Part shown: positions 11,091 to 21,605 of the stretch, one piece after another | Position numbering within the stretch: the first letter of the stretch is position 1 | Layout of the letters: each line of letters starts with the position of its first letter | Made by a program: the position numbers and the translations under genes | Assembly (NCBI GenBank): GCA_049999725.1 | Contig: JBNGIS010010353.1 | Location: forward strand, 1 to 29,162 | Direction: 5' to 3' | Origin: Haplomitrium mnioides | Lineage: Eukaryota > Marchantiophyta > Haplomitriopsida > Calobryales | DNA: 29,162 bases | Notes under the pieces: model-generated | What the model was told of the DNA's origin: nothing | Seen by the model: only the letters and a program-made list of their open reading frames with translations | Database searches by the model: none

Positions 11091-12766
11091 ACAAGTACAT
11101 GGTTGAGTTTCCTGGATGTGCATGCGAATTGGACTAGGCAAGTGTTGAACACTACAAGTGCATGATTGAAGGTCATTAGTTTGATCACTAGAAGTAGATA
11201 GTGGAACGTAAATACTTTGAACACCACAAATGCATGTTAAAACTTTTTGGTCGTGTAGGGAAAATTGAACTTACAAGTGTTGAACACTACAAATGTAGAG
11301 TTGAATGTCAACATTTTGAGCACTACAACTGCATGGTTGAGTTTCTTAGATGTGCATGCAAATTAGACTAGGGAAGTGTTGAACACTACAAGTGCATGAT
11401 TGGAGGTCAACAACTTGAACACTAGAATAAGATAGTCAAACTTAAGTAATCTGAACACTACAAGTGTATGGTTGAATTTCTTGGACGTTTAGGCAAAATT
11501 GAACTTCACAACTGTTAAATACTACAAATGTATAGTTGAACGTCAACAATTTAAACACTACAAGTACATGGTTGAGTTTCTTGGATGTGCATGCAAAATA
11601 GACTAGGCAACTTTGGACCACTACAAGTGCAAGATTGAAGGTCAATAATCTAAGCACTAGAGAGATTTATGGTTGAACGTAATAACTTTGAACACTACAA
11701 TTGCTTATTTAAACTTCTTGGACATGTAGGCAAAATTAAACTTCACAAGTGTTGAATACTACCAATGTATGGTTGAACATCAACACTTTGAACACTATAA
11801 GTACTTGGTTAAGTTTCTTGGATGTGCATGCAAATTGGACTAGGCAAAAGTTGAACACTACATGTGCATAATTGGAGGTCAACATTTTGAATACTAGAGG
11901 CAGATGGTTGAACGTGAATACTTTGAACACTACAAGTGTATGGTTGAAATTGTTGGACGTATAGGCAAATTTAAACTTCAAAAGTATTGAATACTATAAA
12001 TATATAGTTGAACGTTAACACTTTGATCACTACAAGTGCATGATTGAAGGTCAACAATTTAAACAGTAGAAGTAGATCATTGAACGTAAATACTTTGAAC
12101 ACTACAAGTATATGTTTGAACTTCTTGGATGTGTAGGCAAAATTAAACTTCATAAGTGTTTATCACTACAAATGTATAGTTGAACATCAAAACTTTCACA
12201 CTACAAGTAGATGGTTAAGTTTCTTGGATGTGTATGCGAATTGGACTAAGCAAGTGTTTAACACGACAAGTGCATGATTGAGGGTGAAAATTTTGAACAC
12301 TAGAAGCAGATGGTTGAACATTAATAACTTGAACACTACAAGTGTATAGTTGAACTCCTTGAAAGTGTAGGAAAATTTGAACTTCACGAGTGTTGAATAC
12401 TACTAATGTATAGTAGAACGTGAATACTTTTGAACACTACAAGTACATGGTTGAGTTTATTGGATGTGCATGCGAATTGGAGTAGTCAAGTCTTGAACAC
12501 TACAAGTGCATGATTGAAGGTCAACAACTTTTGACACTAGAGGTAGATGGTTGAACGTAAAGACTTTGAACACTACAAGTGTATGGTTGAACTTCTTGAA
12601 CGTTTAGGGAAAATAAAACTTCACAAGTGTTGAATACTACAAATGTGAAGTTGAACGTCAACATTTTAAATAGTACAAGTACATGGTTGAGTTTCTTGAA
12701 TGTGTATACAAGTTAGACTAGGCAAGTGTCGAACACTACAAGTGCAAGATTGAAGGTCAATGATTT

Positions 12767-12771
12767 GAACA
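12767..12771. repeat. Target-site duplication GAACA, left copy
   Basis: GAACA precedes the TGTTAG terminus and recurs at 17077-17081 after the TGACA terminus. Removing the element and one copy restores an ordinary A/B subunit junction (ATTT-GAACACTAGAAC). A 5-bp duplication is what Ty3/gypsy integrases produce. Confidence 0.95.
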
Positions 12772-13269
12772 TGTTAGCCGGGTGTTAAGGTACTTCATGC
12801 AAATTTTTCAAAAAATGCTTCCAATGTACATAAACAGGGCTCAAGACATGCTGAGGAGTAAGTAAAAAGAAAATAAAATAAAATAAAAAGTAATAAAACT
12901 AAACTAATTGTTGAGGACCAAGCCAAGCCCACTAATTTCCCAACTATCTAACTTGGAGGACAGCTTGCCCTGTGGGGGGTTTAGCCCCGAACTAGGTCCG
13001 TCCAGGGGCAGAGAAGGGAATGCGGTGGCCATACACCCCTATGGGGGCTGCCTCTCGAAAGATCAAAGGAGTGGGAGGCTTATATAGTGTATTGGCCTTC
13101 TGGAGGAGAACGCATGGGATAATTTCCCGAGCTGACATTCGACGGGCAATTAGCTTGAAGGAGTGCACAGAGACTTGTGTGAGAAGAAAGGATCAGCGTG
13201 AGGAGACCTGTACAAGGATTGAATTACGACGGGATTTGGAGAGGATGGAATCATCATAGGAATCGAGAG

Positions 13270-13750
13270 GAGGGTGGAATGGGCTTGCACGGGGCCATGG
13301 GACAGAATCGTAGGGGCCAAGAGGATCCAATCGCCTCAAAAAATCACGCAAGCTGAGAGGAGGAGGCCGAATTGCAATGTAGGTGGAGGAGATTTAATCG
13401 AAGGCAGAAGAGGAGTTGGATCAAGAGTGGAAGGGAGAAAGGAAGTGGATCAAGAAGGGATTCAACAAGCGGGAATTACGTAGGTAAAAGGAAATCACAT
13501 GAAGGATGAAGAGTAGATCGCGCAGGTGGGAGGAGGCATGGACCGAATCGTGCAGGGAGGATTGACCCCAGAAATTGATCATGAGGGAGCTGGCCTCAGG
13601 CAAGGAAGAAATCGCAATGCAGGAGGAGGAAGTTTGATCGATCAGGTTAGACCAACCGAACAGGGAGAGAGGCTGGAGAAATCGTGTAGGGGATGGCGGA
13701 GCTACGAGGGATCGAGGAGGGAACTACTTGCGGAAGAAGAATTTCCCTTC
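13270..13750. repeat. Purine-rich degenerate repeats in the solo LTR
   Basis: AATCG(C/T)(A/G)CAGG(T/A)GGAGGA-like words followed by GATCGA recur at irregular spacing, for example near 13373, 13520, 13545 and 13610. The strand is strongly G/A-rich. A similar word set (GTAGATCGCATGGATTCAAG, then AGGATCGTTGCGGAAGG) occurs at 20531-20580 at the start of the other LTR, so this may be an old shared part of the LTR. The repeat boundaries are poorly defined. Confidence 0.4.
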
Positions 13751-13886
13751 CGGCCTTGAAGAAGAATTGGCAGAAGGCGCTTGCGAAGAATTTAATTTGA
13801 AAATCTATGCGCGGAAGGATGATCTGCGAGGAATCGAGTTCGAGGTCTGTTGTGTCCGATCCAAAGAACGGCTCGGAAACTAGCCT

Positions 13887-13945
13887 TCCTAAGTAGGGAG
13901 CCCACTTAAGGTGGTTCCGATCCGCCTTCCGATGTGGGGCGGACG
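13887..13945. repeat. GGTTCCGATC-type repeat of the solo LTR, first cluster
   Basis: CCTTCCTAAG, AGGGAGCCCACTTAAGGTGG and TTCCGATCCGCCTTCC recur in degenerate form at 14549-14660 (three units) and 15079-15200 (three units). The units are about 40 bp. This dispersed family alternates with the 43-52 bp repeat in the same LTR. Confidence 0.65.
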
Positions 13946-14264
13946 AACTTAGAGGGTTTTTGAAGCGGGTTAATTAATCGGGCAAAAGGGTAATATGTCG
14001 AAGATTCGAACGAAGAGGAGGAGATTTTGAAAGTTCGAATCGGACGTCATCCGAAAGTTCAAAATGGATCTGCAATGTTCTTACAACAAACTTTTTCACA
14101 AGTTAGGTAAAATAGACTCCCTCAATGTTCCTACATCAAACTTTTCGACGCTTTAGTGAAGAGAAGGAGCCGCTCAAGGTTTCTATATCAAGGGAAATAT
14201 CCGAAATGAAGATAAGACAGGGTTTCACTTGAAGAACAAGGCGCCGAAATAGTGAGCTATCAAT

Positions 14265-14549
14265 GGTCTGGATAGAAAGGGAAGAAGGTGCCGAAACACG
14301 GATATGTCGAAGAATTGGTTGGGAGAGGAACGAGGGTGTCGAAATGGCGATCCATCGAAGGTCTGACCATAGGAGGGACAGATGGTGTCAAAATGGAGAT
14401 ATATCAATGATTTGCCAGAGGAAGCACGAAGAGGCCAAAAACACGACTTATCGATGGTCCAGCCAAAAAGAGAACCCAGTGTCAAAACGGGGATAAAGCG
14501 AAGGCCTGGACGGAAAGGGGATGGAGAGCCGAAAGAGCGATAAATCGCA
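14265..14549. repeat. 43-52 bp tandem repeat, six units, in the solo LTR
   Basis: Units start at 14265, 14317, 14360, 14411, 14456 and 14503. Each contains GGTCTGACC-like, AGGAGG-like, GGTGCCGAAAC-like and GCGATCTATCGA-like words. A partial unit precedes the first. Two more occur at 14714-14805 and another near 15231-15280. The divergence between units is high. In a plant LTR the half upstream of the transcription start is where such repeated blocks often sit, so they may be enhancer units; that is inference. Confidence 0.75.
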
Positions 14550-14815
14550 GGCGGAGCCCACTTAAAGGGGTTCCGATCTGCCATCCAATACGGAGCTCCC
14601 CAGTTAATATGGTTCCGATCAGCCTCCCTACGCGGGGAGTCCACCTAACTGGGTTCCGTTGGGACGCACAACGGGGGATCAAGGAAAGGGCGCAGTAAGG
14701 GCGATCTATCACGGGTCTGACCAAAGGACGACGGGGTGCCGAAGGAGCGACTTATCAACGGTCCGGTTAGCGGAGAAAGGATGGTGCTGAAACAGCGATG
14801 AATCGAAGACTTGCA

Positions 14816-15370
14816 AGTCCGAGGAATCCAATGGGGTCCCCCAACCCGCCACGTGTCCCCCATCTGAAATCCGCGGAATTCTACGAGGTGCCCTAAACTG
14901 CCACGTGTCCGAGGGGTGCCGTCCGACACCGCTTTCCATAGGGAAGTTGAGCCGCCACCTTTTACCATCAATCTGAAGTTGACCTACAGTCCGAAGAATC
15001 CAACGGACTCCTTTGACGCGCCACGTGTCAACTGTTCGATGTCCGTGGTGTACGATTCGAGCAACGGAGCGGAAAATCGCCTTCCTAAGTGGGGTTCCAC
15101 TTAACTTGGTTCCGAATTGTCTTCCAAAGTGGAGAGGACTGGTTAACAGGGTTCATTCTGAACATCCAAAGGGGGGGTTCCGGTTAAAGAGGATATGTTC
15201 AGCTTACGAAGTTGGGATCATACTTAACAATGATCTAACCAAAGGAGAACAAGGGGTGTCAAAACAACAATAAATCAAAGATCCGGCGTCCGAAGAATGT
15301 CACGGGGTGGCCTGTACGAGGAATCCAACGGATTTCCCCGACGTGCTACATGTCAGCCGTCCGACGTCCG
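14816..15370 (+). promoter_or_regulatory. Repeated G-box modules (CACGTG) in the solo LTR
   Basis: GTCCGAGGAATCCAAYGG followed by GCCACGTGTC occurs as a module. CACGTG lies at 14850-14855, 14902-14907 and 15022-15027, and a fourth module at about 15340-15356 has CTACATGTC in the same place. CACGTG is the plant G-box bound by bZIP and bHLH factors. Three intact copies in 180 bp, each inside a repeated module, look like a regulatory cluster. The fourth copy has lost its CpG in the way expected of methylated cytosine. Function is inferred. Confidence 0.5.
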
Positions 15371-15839
15371 AGGAATCTCACGGGTTGTCAGGCTAACACG
15401 AGGAAAACGCAAAGGAAAAAGATATGTCCATTCAAACTCTGATTGCCAGAGCTACAGGTGTCAGATTCGCGTGAAATCAGTCTTGTTGGAAAGAACAAAA
15501 TAAGGCGCAGCTGTTGGCGCTATTTTCAGACTCTGAACTTGAAAAGAAACCCACTTACAAGTCGTGTGAAAAGGCGGAATGCACCCTTTAGCCGTCGGAT
15601 AAGTGAAACAGGGACCTTCAAGGAAGGGTGGTGATGAATCGTCGAGAAAAAGGGGGAAAACCAGCACAGGGATAGAATACCTCACTCTGAAGCTATGGGG
15701 ACGGATTATTCAGTACAGAGAAAGCAACGGGATACGGAGGAGAGAGTTCTGGTGAGACCTTGGGTGAAGTGGGTGTACTCTTGAAGGAAGGTCATCACAT
15801 GGTGGAGGTGGACTGAGGAGGTGCTGGGAATTGTGGAGC

Positions 15840-16260
15840 AGAGGGCTCTAGAGGCGCAGACTACTCAAGTGGACTCACATTTGAAGGCAGACCAAAATTT
15901 GGAGGTGGACCAATATTCAGAGGAGAGGAGAATTCTTTCGGTTTGTATTTCGTGAGGGGCAGCCAAGGGGGGGTCCTGGTGTCGCCTCAGCTCTAGTTTG
16001 TGCAAGAGAATCAGTCCCAGAAGCATTGGGAGCATGCTGCTGGTGGTATACTCTTGTGGAGAAGGGAGAGGAGTGGCCACGTTAGTGCCTGTGCATTGGG
16101 AGGAAGATCCAGCCAATTCTCGAGTGGAGTGGGTGATCCAACAGTTGGGAGGGCTGTCTTCCAGAGGTGGAAGTTAAATAAGACCTCTTCCAAGCTTGAG
16201 GAAGTAAATTTAGGGCTTCTCGCGAGGGAAGTTAAAAAACTATCTGGACAGGGTGTGTGA
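15840..16260 (+). other. LTR block shared with the element at 20406
   Basis: This part aligns with about 22110-22530 of the other LTR. Matching anchors are GCTCTAGAGG, GGAGGTGGA(C/T)CAATAT, CGTTAGTGCC, CTGTCTTCCAGAGGTGGAAG, GCTTGAGGAAGTAAAT and CTATCT(G/A)GA. It is the best-conserved part of the two LTRs and establishes that they belong to one family. Which LTR subregion (U3, R or U5) it represents is not shown by the sequence. Confidence 0.75.
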
Positions 16261-16615
16261 GTGTGGAGAGAATGGCAGTGAGGTTGATACTTCTGGTGTT
16301 GTTGAGATTGCAGAGGCAAGATTCATAATTGGAACTCAGATTCTGAACCATTGTCTGATACTTCAAACGGGCAGAGTATTGGGTTGAGAAAGCTGAGGTA
16401 GGTTAGAGGGGAGAATTCGGGCTGGCTAAGGAGGAAACAAGGGCTACATTATCTACAATGCTTGTCAGGCTGAAGTGTTGGGAATAATTGCTGTATAGGA
16501 GTGGAGGAAGTGATGTTAGGAGTGTTAAGAAGAGTGAATGATAGTTCTGCATGTGCCTAGGAAGGCTAATCAGTGGGGTTCTACGTTTAAGTTGTAATTT
16601 CCATTTTGTTGAGAG

Positions 16616-16621
16616 AATAAA
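16616..16621 (+). promoter_or_regulatory. AATAAA, possible LTR polyadenylation signal
   Basis: AATAAA lies about 455 bases before the end of the solo LTR, in a T/G-rich setting. An LTR must carry a polyadenylation signal near its R region, and this is a candidate. Position alone does not prove use. Confidence 0.25.
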
Positions 16622-17076
16622 GCGGATAGCTCTGCTTGGTCTGGTGCTGGAGTAGCTGGCTCTGGTGATAGTTCAGTATTTGGCAGAGTGTTGAGTCTTG
16701 GTGGTGTTAGGACGCAATTTGTAGAAGAAGGCTGCAAGTCTACTACTGTGTAATAAGTGCATACACCCTTGTGTAAAGGAGGTGAAATTGAATATCTGCA
16801 GTTGGATTTGCCTCAAGCATAGTGTTGGATGTACTCCAAGATCAATCGATTTGTGGTTGCTCTGTGTGTGGTGGAGAGGAAGTCAAGTCGGTCTTGTGCT
16901 TGGTGGGTTTGAGAGTAGTGTGGAAATGCAAGGTGAGAGGTTCAGGATCATTAAGACCTGAATTCGCTAACGAGGGTGCTGGGGCCGTCTCATTAAAGAG
17001 CGTGGTTACTCTTTGTCACCCCTTTCCTCCAAAGTATCATGAAACGAATGTTAAGGGAGGAGGAAGGGGCATGACA

Positions 17077-17081
17077 GAACA
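17077..17081. repeat. Target-site duplication GAACA, right copy
   Basis: This is the partner of 12767-12771. It is also the first five bases of the interrupted B subunit, which continues CTAGAACTAGATGG. Confidence 0.95.
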
Positions 17082-20000
17082 CTAGAACTAGATGGTTGAA
17101 CGTAAATACTTTGACCACTACAAGTGTATGGTTGAACTTCTTCGACGTTTAGGCAAAATTAAACTTCACAAGTGTTGAATACTACAAATGTATAGTTGAA
17201 CGTTAACAGTTTGAACACTACAAGTATATGGTTGAGTTTCTCCGATGTGCATGCAAATTGGATTAAGTGAGTGTTGAACACTACAAGTGCATAATTGAAG
17301 GTCAACAATTTGAATACTAGAAGTAGATGGTTGAATGTAAATACTTTGATTACTACAAGTGTATGGTTGAACTTCTATGACGTTTAGGCAAAATAAAGCT
17401 TCACAATTGCTCACTACTACAAATGTATAGTGTGATGCCAACATTTTGAACACTACAAATACCTGGTTGAGTTTCTTGGATGGGCATGCAAATTGGGCTT
17501 GGAAAGTTTTGAACACTACAAGTGCATGATTGAAGGTCAACAACTTGCACACTAGAAGTAGGTGGTTAAAGGAAAATACTTTGAACATTGAAAGAGTATG
17601 GTCGAACTTCTTTAACGTCCTGGTAAAATTGAGGTTCACAAGTGTTGAATACTACAAATGTATAGTTGAACCTCAACACTTTAAACACTACAACTACATG
17701 GTTGAGTTTCTTGGATGTGCATGCAAATTGGACTAGGCAAGTGTTGAACACTACAAGTGCATGAATTAAGGTCAATAATTTGATCACTAGAAGAAGATGG
17801 TTGAACTTCAATACTTTCAACACTACATGTGCATGTTTAAACTTCTTGGACGTGTAGGCAAAATTAAACTTTACAAGTGTTGAATACTACAAGTCTATAG
17901 TTGAATGTAAACACTTTAAACACTAGAAGTACATGGTTGAGTTTCTTTAATGTGCAAGAAAATTAGACTAGGCAAGTGCTCAACACTACAAGTGTATGAT
18001 TGAAGGTTAATAATTTGAACACTAGAACTAGATAGTTGAACATAAACACTTTGAATAATACAAGCGTATGGTTGAACTTCTTCAACGTTTAGGCAAAATT
18101 GAACTTCAAAATTGTTGAATACTACAAATGTATATTTAAACATCAATACTTAGAACACTACAAGTAGATGGTTGAGTCTCTTGGATGTGCATGCAAATTG
18201 GACTAGACAAGTGTTTAACACTACAAGTGCATGATTGGAGGTCAACAATTTGAACACTAGAATTGGATAGTTGAACGTAGATACTTTAAACACTCAAAGG
18301 GTTTGGTTGAACTTCTTGGACGTTAAGGCAAAATTGACTTCACAAGTGTTGAATACTAAAAATGTATAGTTTTACGTCAACACTTTGAACACTATAATTT
18401 CATGGTTGAGTTTCTTTGATATGCATGCAAATCAGACTAGGCAAGTGTTAAACACTACAAGTGCATGACTGAAGGTCCACAATTTAAAAACTAGAAGTAG
18501 ATGGTTGAACACAAAGAATTTGAAAACTACAAACACATGGTTGAAAATATTGGACAATTAGCAAAACTAAACTTTACAATTGTTGAATACTACAAATGTA
18601 TCGTTGAATGTCAACACTTTAAGAACTACAAGTACATGGTTGAGTTTCTTGGATGTGCATGCAAATTAGATTAGGCAAAGGTTGAACACTACAAGTGCAT
18701 GATTAAAGATCAACAATTTGAACACTAGAAGTAGATGGTTGAGCTAAAATAATTTGAACACTACAAGTGTATTGTTGAACTTCTTGGATGTTTATGCAAA
18801 ATTGAACTTCACAAGTGTTGAATACTACAAGTGTATGGTTGAACTTCTTGGATGTTTATGCAAAATTGAACTTCACAAGCGTTGAATACTACTAATGTAT
18901 AGTAGAACATTAACAATTTGAAGAGTTCAAGTACATGATTGAGTTTTGTGGATGTGCATGCGAATTGAGCTAGGTAAGTGTGGAACACTACAAGTGCATG
19001 ATTCAAGGTCAACAATTTTAACATTAGAAGGAGATTGTTGACCGTGAAGACTTAAAGAAAATTAGGTGTATGGTTGAACTTCTTAGATGTGTAAGCAAAA
19101 TTGAACTTCACAAATGTTGAATACTACAAATGTATAGTTGTACGTCAACATTTTAAACACTACAAGTACATGGTTGAGTTTCTTTGATGTGCATGCAAAT
19201 TGGCCTATGCAAGTGTTGAACACTACAAGTGCATGATTAAAGGTCAAGAATTTAAACACTAGAAGTAGATGGTTGAACATAAAGAATTTGATCATTACAA
19301 GCATATGGTTGAACTTCTTAGATAATTAGGCAAAATTGAGGTATGCAAGTGTTGAATACTACAAATGTATGGTTGAACATCAACACTTTGAAAACTACAA
19401 GTATATGTTTGAGTTTCTTGGATGTCCATGCAAATTGGACTATGCAAGTGTTGAACACTACAAGTGCATGATTAAAGGTTAACAATTTGAACAATAGAAG
19501 TAGATGGTTGAATGCAAATAATTTGAACACTACAAGTGTATGGTTAAACTTGATGAACGTGTAGGAAAAATTAAACTTCACAAGTTTTGAGTACTACAAA
19601 TGTATAGTTGAAGGTCAACACTTTGAACACTACAAGTACATGGTTGAATTTCTTAGACAAGAATGAAAGTTAGAATAGGCAAATGTTGAAAACTACAAGT
19701 GCATAATTGAAGGTCAACATTTTTAACACTAGAAGTAGATTGTCGAACATAAAAACTTTGAACACTACAAGTATATGTTGGAACTTCTTGGACATGTAGG
19801 CAAAATTGAACTTCACAATTGTTGAATACTACAAATGCTTAGATGAACGTCAACACTTTTAGCACTACAAGCATATTGTTGAGTTTCTTGGATGTGTATG
19901 CAAATACGATTATGCAAGTGTTGAACACTACAAGTGCATGATTGAAGGTCAACAATTTGAACCCTAGAAGTAGCTAGTTGTACACAAATAATTTGAACAC

Positions 20001-20405
20001 TACAAGTGTATGGTTGAACTTCTTAGACGTTTAGACAAAACTAAACTTCACAAATGTTGAAAACTACAAATGTATAATCAAACGTCAACACTTTGAACAA
20101 TACAAGTACATGGTTGAATTTCTTGGATGTGGATGCAAGTTAGACTAGGAAAATTTTAAGCACTACAAGTGCATGATTGAGAGTCAACAATTTCAACACT
20201 AGAAGTAGATGGTTTAATGTAAATAATTGTAACTTTACAAGTGTATGGTTGATCTTCTTTGACATGTAAGCAAAATTGAACTTCACAAGTGCTAAATAAT
20301 ACAAATGTGTAGTTGAACAACAACATTTTAAACACTTATAGTGCAAAGTTGACTTTTTTCCATATGTATGCAAATTGGACTAGGCAACTGTTAAACACGA
20401 CAAGT
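17082..20405. repeat. Satellite array B: ~14 units, same 235-bp family
   Basis: The array resumes in the B subunit exactly where array A stopped and keeps the A-B-C-D-E order. The stretch 17538-17640 carries the rare variants CAACAACTTG, GAAAGAGTATGG and AAAATTGAGGTTCAC, which are also seen at 5731-5830 and 8555-8655. Divergence rises towards 20200-20400. The array ends inside an A subunit (AACACGACAAGT), where the next LTR begins. Confidence 0.95.
18756..18883. repeat. Tandem duplication of a 64-bp C subunit
   Basis: The subunit at 18756-18819 is repeated at 18820-18883 with a handful of changes. Both share the rare GGATGTTTATGC in place of GGACGTTTAGGC. This shows that the long subunit can also be copied as a unit. 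Confidence 0.85.
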
Positions 20406-20943
20406 TGTTAGCCAATGAATTGGGATGCTGACTCAGAATTTTTCACCTCAATAGCAGCATTGGGCCAATCTCCCTCTTGATAATGTAAAAGCATCTTGGA
20501 AGCAGTAGAACTACTTCAATCTGTGGATACGAGTAGATCGCATGGATTCAAGGAGTGGAACAGGATCGTTGCGGAAGGAGAGAAGGGAGCAGTGGTCGCC
20601 AACAAGTAGGGGACACCACTAAAATTTAAAGGAAGCCAAGGAGAGTCCGTAAATGTCATTGGGATGCGGGAATCAAAGCCTAGCAGGAAGGAAGGAACAT
20701 CCACTAGAGGCAAAGCGGCCAGAGGAGGAAGGTTGAAGCTACAGGACAGAGATCTAAAAGCGCTCAAGAGGGATGGGGACCGTAGAGCAAGCTTGCAAAT
20801 GCTACACACTAGAGGCGAGGATCAAGGACAGAAAAGAAGGGTCGAGACCTTTGTGAGCAGGAGCAGGAGCCAGGGATTGGGGGATGCTTTGATCTTGCAT
20901 GCGTGAGATGAGTTCGACAATGGTCCGACCCCTTTCTTCCGTA

Positions 20944-21228
20944 TCCGCGGGTCTTAGCAAAAACGTGACGTCTGTTGAGGGCTCCGGAAGATTCGGCGGA
21001 GACATGGCATCTTCAGAGAGCTTCAAAAGATTCAGCGGATGAAGTGGCACCTTCAAGGAGTTCGCGGGTGTTAGCGGGGTTGTGGCGGACCCAGGAAGTC
21101 CGCGGACCTTTACAGAGAGATGGTGGGCCCAGAGCGTCCGCGGGGCTTTAACAAAAACGTGGCAAGTGCAGGAGGTCCACAGAGTTTAGCAGAAACGTGG
21201 AGAGGAGAGAGTCCATAGTCTTTATCGG
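20944..21228. repeat. 38-39 bp tandem repeat, ~7.5 units, in the 5' LTR
   Basis: Units begin TCCGCGG / TTCGCGG / TCCACAG and contain TTTAGCAAAAACGTGGC-like and AGGAGG-like words. Starts run from 20944 to 21212 at an average step near 38 bases. The repeats have no close match to the 43-52 bp repeats of the solo LTR, so each LTR built its own array. An enhancer role is possible but not shown. Confidence 0.75.
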
Positions 21229-21430
21229 AGAAAGGTCAGCGCAACGGTCAGGCTACCTCTTTGAAAACGGCGTCAGATGGTGCTCTTGCGGATTACGTGG
21301 CACTCGGGGAGGGTCCGTGGGATCTTTAGAGTTAGAGAAGAGTCAACCACAGAACCAAGTTAGCGCGGCGGTTCGTCTTCCTCTTTGAAAACGGAGTTGG
21401 ACGGCGGGCACAAAAGAAAGTCAACCTCGA

Positions 21431-21436
21431 CACGTG
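21431..21436 (+). promoter_or_regulatory. G-box CACGTG in the 5' LTR
   Basis: CGACACGTGGC carries the G-box core. The core also occurs three times in the solo LTR, although the surrounding module is different here. Confidence 0.3.
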
Positions 21437-21605
21437 GCTTTGTGGAGGAGTCTGAGAGATCCTTTGGACTTCCTTGTCCATCAGATTTTTCGGCTTGAGA
21501 TCCGCGGTCAACTACAATGCAAGATCAAAGCATCAGTCCAACTTCTAGGTTGAATGCGGCGTCGGACGGCGGCAACGGAAGAAAAGTCAACAACGAACCC
21601 TAGGT

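Larger units (their letters stand above)
1895..12771. repeat. Satellite array A: ~46 copies of a 235-bp composite unit
   Basis: The consensus unit has five related subunits, each starting with GAACACTACAAGT or GAACACTAGAAGT. A (36 bp) continues GCATGATTGAAGGTCAACA. B (36) continues AGATGGTTGAACGTAAATAC. C (64) continues GTATGGTTGAACTTCTTGG and contains GGCAAAATTGAACTTCAC. D (36) begins GAATACTACAAATGTATAG. E (63) contains GGATGTGCATGCAAATTGG and ACTAGGCAAGTGTT. The E/A junction (CAAGTGTT) falls at 6871, 7106, 7341, 7576, 7810, 8045 and 8280, giving spacings of 234-235. C and E align to each other along their length, while A, B and D lack the extra ~28 bp. The array opens with a B subunit at 1895. 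The first copies (1.9-3.8 kb) are more diverged than the middle. No gene is encoded. The array is interrupted within the GAACA of a B subunit by the LTR at 12772. Confidence 0.95.
12772..17076 (+). mobile_element. 4.3-kb solo LTR of a Ty3/gypsy-type element
   Basis: The element begins TGTTAGCC, ends GGGCATGACA and is flanked by the 5-bp duplication GAACA. It contains no gag or pol sequence and no second internal copy of its 5' terminus. Its 3' half aligns with the 5' LTR of the retrotransposon at 20406: GCTCTAGAGGC at 15845 and 22118, and CTGTCTTCCAGAGGTGGAAG at 16155-16174 and 22427-22446. Its first eight bases equal those at 20406. These facts together mean a single LTR left by recombination between the two LTRs of a full element. 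The orientation, inferred from the homology, is the same as the element at 20406. At 4305 bp it is about 1.4 kb longer than its relative's LTR, mostly through repeat-filled sequence upstream. Open frames inside (up to 139 codons) show no domain. Confidence 0.85.

Noticed and set aside
1912-12387. Many minus-strand reading frames of 60-157 codons in the satellite
   Set aside because: They repeat the same F/V/L-rich 12-residue pattern, shift frame every 235 bp, lack conserved starts and resemble no known domain. They follow from subunit length and a low stop density in the repeat.
14225-14971. Minus-strand frames of 108 and 139 codons in the solo LTR
   Set aside because: They run through G/C-rich tandem repeats, have no recognisable domain and overlap each other in different frames.
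12772-17076. A complete non-autonomous element with short LTRs instead of a solo LTR
   Set aside because: No second copy of the TGTTAGCCGGG start is seen inside, there is no primer site or polypurine tract pair, and the 3' half matches an LTR of the neighbouring element.
17166-20373. Similar minus- and plus-strand frames in satellite array B
   Set aside because: They are explained in the same way by the repeat, and none has coding features beyond periodicity.
1895-20405. Possible CRISPR-like array of regularly spaced repeats
   Set aside because: The spacing is regular but the 'spacers' are themselves repeated and related to the repeats, and the context is a plant-type genome. It is a satellite.
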